Source: Nitrospinota bacterium (GTDB taxonomy: Bacteria > Nitrospirota > Thermodesulfovibrionia > Thermodesulfovibrionales > UBA1546). Taken from it: a stretch of 6,689 nucleotides of DNA. The number at the start of each line of letters is the position of its first letter. Position 1 is the stretch's first letter. Both the position numbers and the translations under genes were made by a program. Below are positions 1-4,506 of this stretch, one piece after another. The DNA is taken from positions 1 to 6,689 of the forward strand of contig JAHILQ010000053.1 in NCBI GenBank assembly GCA_018896985.1, written 5' to 3'. The notes beneath the pieces were generated by a model that saw only the letters and a program-made list of their open reading frames with translations, did no database searches and was not told where the DNA came from.

Positions 1-63
1 ATAGGTAAGCTTGAAGGGATACTCGGGAAAGGAGCAGTGAGAATAACAAATAGCATACAGTGA
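1..63 (+). CDS. 3' end of an upstream gene (partial, possibly dnaE)
   Basis: The first frame of the window is open from base 1 to a TGA at 61-63 and would encode 20 C-terminal residues ending LGKGAVRITNSIQ. The other two plus frames hit stops within the first ten bases. The residues are compatible with the end of a small beta-rich domain, and dnaE often precedes accA in Gram-negative bacteria, so a DNA polymerase III alpha C-terminus is possible. That is inference from gene order only; 20 residues are too few to recognise a family. The stop codon falls at the start of the repeat region, so the repeat may have shaped this C-terminus. Confidence 0.4.
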   Translation: MGKLEGILGKGAVRITNSIQ

Positions 64-84
64 CAGTGATTAGTGACAGTGTCA
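59..84 (+). repeat. Two 13-bp direct repeats with an imperfect palindrome
   Basis: AGTGACAGTG occurs at 59-68 and again at 72-81, a period of exactly 13 bp. The second copy runs into TGACA-G-TGTCA (74-84), an inverted repeat with a single central base. The segment is roughly the complement of the CACTGACA-type units that follow, for example GTGTCAGT at 79-86 against ACTGACAC at 121-128 and 134-141. The RNA could therefore fold back on itself upstream of accA. Confidence 0.8.
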
Positions 85-90
85 GTAAAG

Positions 91-142
91 AAACACTGAC
101 ATAAAACACTGACATAAAACACTGACACAAAACACTGACACT
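91..142 (+). repeat. Four tandem 13-bp repeats immediately upstream of accA
   Basis: Copies lie at 91-103 and 104-116 (both AAACACTGACATA), 117-129 (AAACACTGACACA) and 130-142 (AAACACTGACACT). An additional overlapping CACTGAC is at 139-145, only two bases before the accA ATG. The unit length is not a multiple of three, so the array is not a coding repeat. Such short tandem units can vary in number by replication slippage; here that would change the accA leader. This is not a CRISPR array, because there are no spacers. Confidence 0.9.
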
Positions 143-147
143 GACTT

Positions 148-1125
148 ATGAGATATTACCTTGAGTTTGAAAAACCCATAGAAGAGCTCGAGCTTAAGAT
201 AGAGGAGCTTAAAAGTCTTTCTAACAGGGAAGACATGGATATAACCTCGGCGGTAAAAAAGCTTGAGAAAAAGGCAAAAGAACTCCGCTCTGAAATCTTT
301 TCCAATCTCACACCGTGGCAGAAAACGCTTCTTGCAAGGCATCCTGACAGGCCGTATACACTTGACTATATAGACATGCTTTCAGAAGATTTCATAGAGC
401 TTCACGGCGACAGAAGATTCTCTGATGACCCTGCGATAGTCGGAGGGTTTGCAACTATAAACGGCGTGCATGTAATGATTATAGGCCACCAAAAGGGAAG
501 AGGGACAAAGGAGAGGATATACAGAAACTTCGGGCAGCCGCAGCCGGAGGGCTATAGAAAGGCCCTGAGGCTCATGAAACTTGCAGAGAGATTTAAAAAA
601 CCTATAATCACGCTTATTGACACCCCCGGAGCCTATCCCGGCATAGGCGCTGAAGAGAGAGGCCAATCAGAGGCAATAGCAACGAATCTTATGGAGATGT
701 CAAAAATGAAGACTCCTATAATCTCTGTTGTCATCGGCGAGGGCGGAAGCGGCGGGGCCCTTGCATTGGGAGTTGCAGACAGGATTTATATGCTTGAGCA
801 TTCTGTTTATTCAGTCATATCACCTGAGGGATGCGCTGCAATATTATGGAAAAAAGACGGAGATCTTACTCCGGAGGAGTTCTCAAAGTCCGCGGATGCG
901 CTCAAGCTTACCGCCCAGGACCTTCTCGGGTTTAAGATAATTGACGGGATAATACCTGAGCCGCTTGGCGGCGCCCACAGAAACCCGGAAGCAGTTGCGA
1001 AAAATATTTCTGAGATAATAATGCAGTCAATAGAAGAGCTTGGCAGCAAGAGCGGCGGAAAGCTCATAGATGAAAGGTATAAAAGGCTCAGGCGGATCGG
1101 AAGTTTTGACGTTGCTGAGGCTTAA
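148..1125 (+). CDS. accA: Acetyl-CoA carboxylase carboxyltransferase subunit alpha
   Basis: The 325-residue protein is the alpha subunit of the cytosolic acetyl-CoA carboxylase carboxyltransferase. With AccD it moves the carboxyl group from carboxybiotin on AccB to acetyl-CoA, giving malonyl-CoA, the first committed step of fatty acid synthesis. The N-terminal LEFEKPIEELELKIEEL segment (5-21) is the family's usual helical start, and length matches the family (about 320). The crotonase-like core shows HGDRRFSDDPAIVGG (86-100), GHQKGRGTKERIYRNFG (113-129), DTPGAYPGIGAEERGQSEAI (158-177), the GEGGSGGALALG oxyanion-hole region (197-208) and ISPEGCAAILWK (225-235). The ATG at 148 is favoured because it gives the conserved N-terminus and an in-frame TGA at 142-144 blocks extension. 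No Shine-Dalgarno sequence precedes it: tandem repeats fill that position. AccD is not in the window. The next gene is tRNA-Leu, 22 bp downstream with no terminator between, so read-through is likely. Confidence 0.97.
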   Translation: MRYYLEFEKPIEELELKIEELKSLSNREDMDITSAVKKLEKKAKELRSEIFSNLTPWQKTLLARHPDRPYTLDYIDMLSEDFIELHGDRRFSDDPAIVGGFATINGVHVMIIGHQKGRGTKERIYRNFGQPQPEGYRKALRLMKLAERFKKPIITLIDTPGAYPGIGAEERGQSEAIATNLMEMSKMKTPIISVVIGEGGSGGALALGVADRIYMLEHSVYSVISPEGCAAILWKKDGDLTPEEFSKSADALKLTAQDLLGFKIIDGIIPEPLGGAHRNPEAVAKNISEIIMQSIEELGSKSGGKLIDERYKRLRRIGSFDVAEA

Positions 1126-1147
1126 CCGCAATGCTTTAAAAGATTAA

Positions 1148-1234
1148 GCCGGTGTGGTGGAACTGGCAGACGCGCCGGACTCAAAATCCGGTGGGGGCAA
1201 CCCCGTGAGAGTTCAAGTCTCTCCACCGGCACCA
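1148..1234 (+). tRNA. tRNA-Leu (anticodon CAA)
   Basis: An 87-nt class II tRNA with all arms visible. The acceptor stem GCCGGTG pairs with CACCGGC (1224-1230), followed by discriminator A and encoded CCA (1232-1234). The anticodon stem CCGGA (1175-1179) pairs with TCCGG (1187-1191) around the loop CTCAAAA, giving anticodon CAA at 1182-1184, which reads UUG. The long variable arm has a GGGG-CAA-CCCC hairpin, typical of Leu. The T arm is GAGAG (1207-1211), loop TTCAAGT, CTCTC (1219-1223). It lies just after accA on the same strand and is convergent with the HD-GYP gene, whose stop codon is only 19 bp beyond the CCA end. Confidence 0.97.
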
Positions 1235-1253
1235 ATTCTGTACAAAGAATCAT

Positions 1254-2483
1254 TCATGCAGACAGTTCTGCAATAATGCCCTCAAGAAGGGTGATTATGA
1301 TAGCAGGGTCGAAGTCCTTATCAAGATGAGGCAGTATCTGCGCCTCTTTAGTTTCTCCTTTGCTCTCTTTCTGAAGAACCCTGAAAAAGACATTTGATAT
1401 CCTGCTGTCAAACTGCGTGCCCAGACACTTCTTTACTTCATGTAATGCTTCGGTCAAAGACAGTTTTTTCCTGTAAGGCCTGTCAGTTGTCATAGCGTCA
1501 AAGGCGTCTGCAAGGGCAAGAATCTTCATGCCTTCGCTCAGGTCAGTTCCTGTTAATGAATCCGGGTAGCCCTTGCCGTCGACTCTCTCATGGTGATGCC
1601 TCACAAAATGCGCAACATCCTTCCACGGGAATCTGATCTTTGAGAGGATGTCATAAGAGATATGTGGATGCCTCTTTATCTCGCTCATCTCTGTCAAGGA
1701 AAGGCCTTCACTCTTATTTAGTACTTTACTGTCAATTATTATCTTGCCTATATCATGGAGAAGCCCTGCAACATATATGCCTTCTACATCTTTCTCTTTC
1801 CACTCAAGCTCCTCTGCAATAGCTACTGCATACCTGGCCACTCTGTATGAATGATTTTTAGTATATGCATCCTTTGCATCTATAGCAGCGGCAAATGCCT
1901 GAATAGTGTCATGATAAATATGCCGCATATTCTCATAAAGCCCCTTGTTTTCAGAGACCTTGGCAGTAAGCTTTTTAAATAGGGATGAATTATGCAGTGT
2001 TATTGCCATCTGATTTGCGACTACCTTAAGCACATCCTTTTCACTCTGAAGGTAAGATGCCCGGACCAACCTCTTACCAAGAGTGATAGCGCCTACAAAT
2101 TCATCTTTAGCGAAGAGTGGAATAAAGGTCTTTGTGCGAAGCTTCTTGAACGCATTATTGTTGTGTTCATAAAAGGAGTTGTTTCTTATCTCATCTATAT
2201 TGTGAGGCTCATTTTTATTGAAGGTTTTTGTATGCCTTGCCTTTATGTACAAACTGATTCCATCTATCTCCCTGAGTCCTTTATATGTAAGGAGTTCAAG
2301 CCTATGGTGATTTGAATCGTATACAAACAGGGCTGCCTTAGGCACAGAAAACATGCCTGTGACAACATAGAGCGTAGTCTTCATCTTCTCGTTGAAACCC
2401 TTAGAAGATGTAACCTCCTGGCCAAGGTCGACAAGGGATGATATGTTAAAAATCAGTCGTTTTAAATCCCACTTTCTTTTCAT
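1254..2483 (-). CDS. GAF-HD-GYP protein, predicted cyclic-di-GMP phosphodiesterase
   Basis: 409 residues, apparently soluble. An N-terminal GAF-like sensory domain covers roughly 14-168, a short helical linker follows, and an HD-GYP domain spans roughly 190-372. The metal and catalytic signature looks complete: H211 in KNHSYRVARYA, H243-D244 with G246-K247 in LLHDIGK, H272/H274 in RHPHISYDIL, then HHHER-VDGKGYP (296-307) carrying the GYP motif, and D326/D329 followed by MTTDRPYR. In this family these residues bind a di- or tri-metal centre that hydrolyses c-di-GMP to pGpG or GMP; activity here is predicted only. It is the last gene of the four-gene operon. Its ATG lies 6 bp after the STAS stop, with only a weak ribosome binding site (GCTGAG directly before ATG), so translation probably depends on coupling to the STAS gene. 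What the GAF domain binds cannot be told from the sequence. Confidence 0.93.
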   Translation of the reverse strand: MKRKWDLKRLIFNISSLVDLGQEVTSSKGFNEKMKTTLYVVTGMFSVPKAALFVYDSNHHRLELLTYKGLREIDGISLYIKARHTKTFNKNEPHNIDEIRNNSFYEHNNNAFKKLRTKTFIPLFAKDEFVGAITLGKRLVRASYLQSEKDVLKVVANQMAITLHNSSLFKKLTAKVSENKGLYENMRHIYHDTIQAFAAAIDAKDAYTKNHSYRVARYAVAIAEELEWKEKDVEGIYVAGLLHDIGKIIIDSKVLNKSEGLSLTEMSEIKRHPHISYDILSKIRFPWKDVAHFVRHHHERVDGKGYPDSLTGTDLSEGMKILALADAFDAMTTDRPYRKKLSLTEALHEVKKCLGTQFDSRISNVFFRVLQKESKGETKEAQILPHLDKDFDPAIIITLLEGIIAELSA

Positions 2484-2489
2484 CTCAGC

Positions 2490-2843
2490 TTATTCTGTAT
2501 CTTTTAGAAAATTCAGGGCATCTCTTTCGTCTTTAAAGACCCTCACATGTTTTGTAATGCCCAGCATATCAAAAACATCACGATGAATCTTCTTCATATT
2601 TGTAAAACATAGCACGCTACTGTATTCCAGAGTTTTTTGAACTACACTTGTGAAAACCGAAGCCCCGATGCTGTTTATGAACTGTACATCTGAAAAATTT
2701 ATAACTATTTTTTTCAGCCCCTTATCGAAGAACTGCTCACAGGCACGTTCAAGCTTCTCGGCTCCGAGATCATTGACATATCCGTTGGGCATAATGACGA
2801 TTATATCGTTTGCGGACTTCACTGACATAGAAAAATTATTCAC
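2490..2843 (-). CDS. STAS-domain protein, anti-sigma factor antagonist type
   Basis: A 117-residue single-domain STAS protein of the SpoIIAA/RsbV class. The pattern fits: the N-terminal strand IIVIMPNGYVNDLGAEKLE (14-32), the strand KKIVINFSDVQFINSIGASVF (44-64), and a later FTNMKKIHRDVFDMLGI segment (80-96). Classical members bind a GHKL anti-sigma kinase and are phosphorylated in a D-S-[ST]-G loop. Here the loop reads N57-S58-I59-G60, so one serine remains and the acid and second hydroxyl residue are lost. The start is GTG at 2843-2841, overlapping the kinase gene by 8 bp, and is supported by GGGAGGG 11 nt upstream. An in-frame ATG at 2828 has no such site. It is the likely partner of the GHKL domain encoded just upstream; the downstream client is unknown. 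The HD-GYP protein or an unlinked factor are candidates. Confidence 0.9.
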   Translation of the reverse strand: MNNFSMSVKSANDIIVIMPNGYVNDLGAEKLERACEQFFDKGLKKIVINFSDVQFINSIGASVFTSVVQKTLEYSSVLCFTNMKKIHRDVFDMLGITKHVRVFKDERDALNFLKDTE

Positions 2844-4506
2844 CGGTTGCTGTGCCCTCCCTATTAATTCTGGCTTCTCTCAAAAGGTTTTTAGCCAAAA
2901 CCACCTTTGTCCCTCGTTCTGTCTTCTCAAATCTCACTGAATCAACAAAGTTTTTCATAAGTTTTATCCCCCATCCCCTGCCGGCATCTTCCTGAAGCCC
3001 TCTTCCAACAAAGGGTTCTCCTGTCTCTTGAGATACAAAATCCCTGCCAGAGCTTTCAATGGATATCTCTGCCATGTCTTCAGTAAAATTAAAACTCAAA
3101 TAGATATTCTTATCTTCTCCCTTGCTATGCTCCATGGCATTTATGCATGCCTCGATGACAGCCATCTGAAGCTGACCGATGACATCCTCATCCAAATGCA
3201 GATTTTTACCTATCTGCTCAAGGCACTGGGCCGCAACAAGCTCAGCCTCTCTGACCATTGGTATTGTCATTTCAAAAGATGTGCCCTTACACTTAGTATC
3301 TGCTGTCTTTTCAAGCAGCCCCATTTCAATATCTCTATAGGATTTACCGCGAACCTCCTTCATGTAGAGACAGTCTATAAAGTCTATTAAAACCCTATCT
3401 TCAGGCGCTCTGAAGACACCAAATTCCCCGCTAACAAAACCTGCACGATAAAGGGCGGTAGTGATTACTTCCGTATCTCTCTCGCTTAAAGAAAATGCCT
3501 TTGAAATTCTATGCTGTGCAAGAGATTCTCCTGTATGATAAATCCTGTTGGTGATCTCAAGAACCTTTCTCCTTTTACCTAACTCAGGGAAAAAACTTTT
3601 TAGGACTGATAACCAGTAAAAGTATATATTCCCATCACTAATCTCATTTATGTAAGTCCTCCAGCAATCTTTCTCTTCTGATTTTTTACTCAGGCCTGCT
3701 GCCCTTGCGACACATTTAATGTAAAAGGGGTTGCCTCCAAGATGATTAAGGAGGGTATGGGGCTCTGAACTAATCTTGATGCCATGCCCATCAAGCAAGG
3801 AGGAAAACATCAGAGCAGCATCTTCTAATTGGAGGGGTTGCACATCCATCCTCGTAAGAGCGCCTATGATAGGCATTTCTTGAATCTCAGCCTGATTGCC
3901 GGTAATCAAATGCGGTGTCTTTCTAAAAGACAGTGGCATTTCAAAGAGGGCGACCAATATCGGGGCAGCATTGCCGCTAATATGAAAATTATTCAGCCGT
4001 TGAAACTCGTCTATCATTACTACTACAGACATCCCTGTAGCAAGGGTTGATTGATGCGGTGCATTTAATGCGATGCGAAGGGAATCTATAGGTTCATGAC
4101 ACTGGATATATACGTCAAGGATCTCGAGCGCCCAAAAGGCTTTCCTCTCCTCTAAAATAGAGGTTAAGCCATCTATTGATAAGCCCTCGCGATATATAAG
4201 TGATGATTCCTTGTTCTCAAAGGCAAGTCTCTGGCAGATATAACGCATTAGATAATCCCTTGAAAAGTCTGACACAGACAGTATTGCGCTGTTTATAGAA
4301 TAGTAGAAGGGGGCTACCTTATCCTGTTTCCAAAATAGATTGTTAAACAACTGCTTGAGAAGCTCTGTCTTGCCAACGCCTCTACTCCCTGAAAGAAAGA
4401 CGCTCTGTGTAATGCCCTTCTCTGCTTCAAGGGATCTGCGGTATAGGTCTGCCAGTTCTTCTTTTCTGCCAAAAAAATCTTTTTCAGGGAGTATTCTTAA
4501 GGGCAT
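2836..4506 (-). CDS. AAA+/STAND-like ATPase fused to an RsbW/SpoIIAB-like GHKL domain
   Basis: A 556-residue protein with two unlike nucleotide-binding modules. The N-terminal half resembles AAA_16/archaeal-ATPase (STAND-like) proteins: a GRKEEL box (13-18), Walker A GSRGVGKT (40-47), Walker B VVVMIDE (161-167), a sensor-1-like HLITGNQ (199-205) and a GGNPFYI motif (257-263). A probable winged-helix region follows (about 305-390). The C-terminal part (about 410-542) is SpoIIAB/RsbW-like: N box E452-A-C-I-N456-A-x-x-H, G2 box GRGWGIKLM (509-517) and G3-like ERGTKVVL. The G1 box, normally DxGxG, reads SSGRD (485-489). Such C-terminal domains act as serine kinases of STAS partners or as anti-sigma factors. 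The ATG follows directly on the cyclase stop (TAAATG) with GAGGTG 9 nt upstream, and the 3' end overlaps the STAS gene by 8 bp. No membrane segments are seen. The client of the AAA+ domain is unknown. Confidence 0.85.
   Translation of the reverse strand: MPLRILPEKDFFGRKEELADLYRRSLEAEKGITQSVFLSGSRGVGKTELLKQLFNNLFWKQDKVAPFYYSINSAILSVSDFSRDYLMRYICQRLAFENKESSLIYREGLSIDGLTSILEERKAFWALEILDVYIQCHEPIDSLRIALNAPHQSTLATGMSVVVMIDEFQRLNNFHISGNAAPILVALFEMPLSFRKTPHLITGNQAEIQEMPIIGALTRMDVQPLQLEDAALMFSSLLDGHGIKISSEPHTLLNHLGGNPFYIKCVARAAGLSKKSEEKDCWRTYINEISDGNIYFYWLSVLKSFFPELGKRRKVLEITNRIYHTGESLAQHRISKAFSLSERDTEVITTALYRAGFVSGEFGVFRAPEDRVLIDFIDCLYMKEVRGKSYRDIEMGLLEKTADTKCKGTSFEMTIPMVREAELVAAQCLEQIGKNLHLDEDVIGQLQMAVIEACINAMEHSKGEDKNIYLSFNFTEDMAEISIESSGRDFVSQETGEPFVGRGLQEDAGRGWGIKLMKNFVDSVRFEKTERGTKVVLAKNLLREARINREGTATGE
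2855..2861 (-). promoter_or_regulatory. Ribosome binding site deciding the STAS GTG start
   Basis: Read on the minus strand this is GGGAGGG, 11 nt before the GTG at 2843. It lies inside the kinase gene's last codons. The alternative ATG at 2828 is preceded only by AT-rich sequence, so this site favours the GTG start and the 8-bp overlap. Confidence 0.65.

Noticed and set aside
59..145. CRISPR-like array
   Set aside because: The 13-bp units are directly adjacent with no unique spacers and are far shorter than CRISPR repeats; this is a simple tandem repeat.
807..1067. Open frames antisense to accA (also 82-342 and 382-666 on the minus strand)
   Set aside because: They lie opposite a strongly conserved gene, lack ribosome binding sites and recognisable domains, and the product at 82-342 reads through the repeat array.
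1106..1147. Separate promoter for tRNA-Leu
   Set aside because: TTGACG at 1106-1111 has no acceptable -10 box at 16-18 bp; co-transcription with accA is simpler.
1126..1147. Terminator between accA and tRNA-Leu
   Set aside because: The 22-bp gap has no stem-loop followed by a T run.
1148..1234. tRNA-Leu as an integration site for a mobile element
   Set aside because: No integrase gene and no second copy of the tRNA 3' end is visible in the window; the adjacent operon looks like ordinary chromosomal signalling genes.
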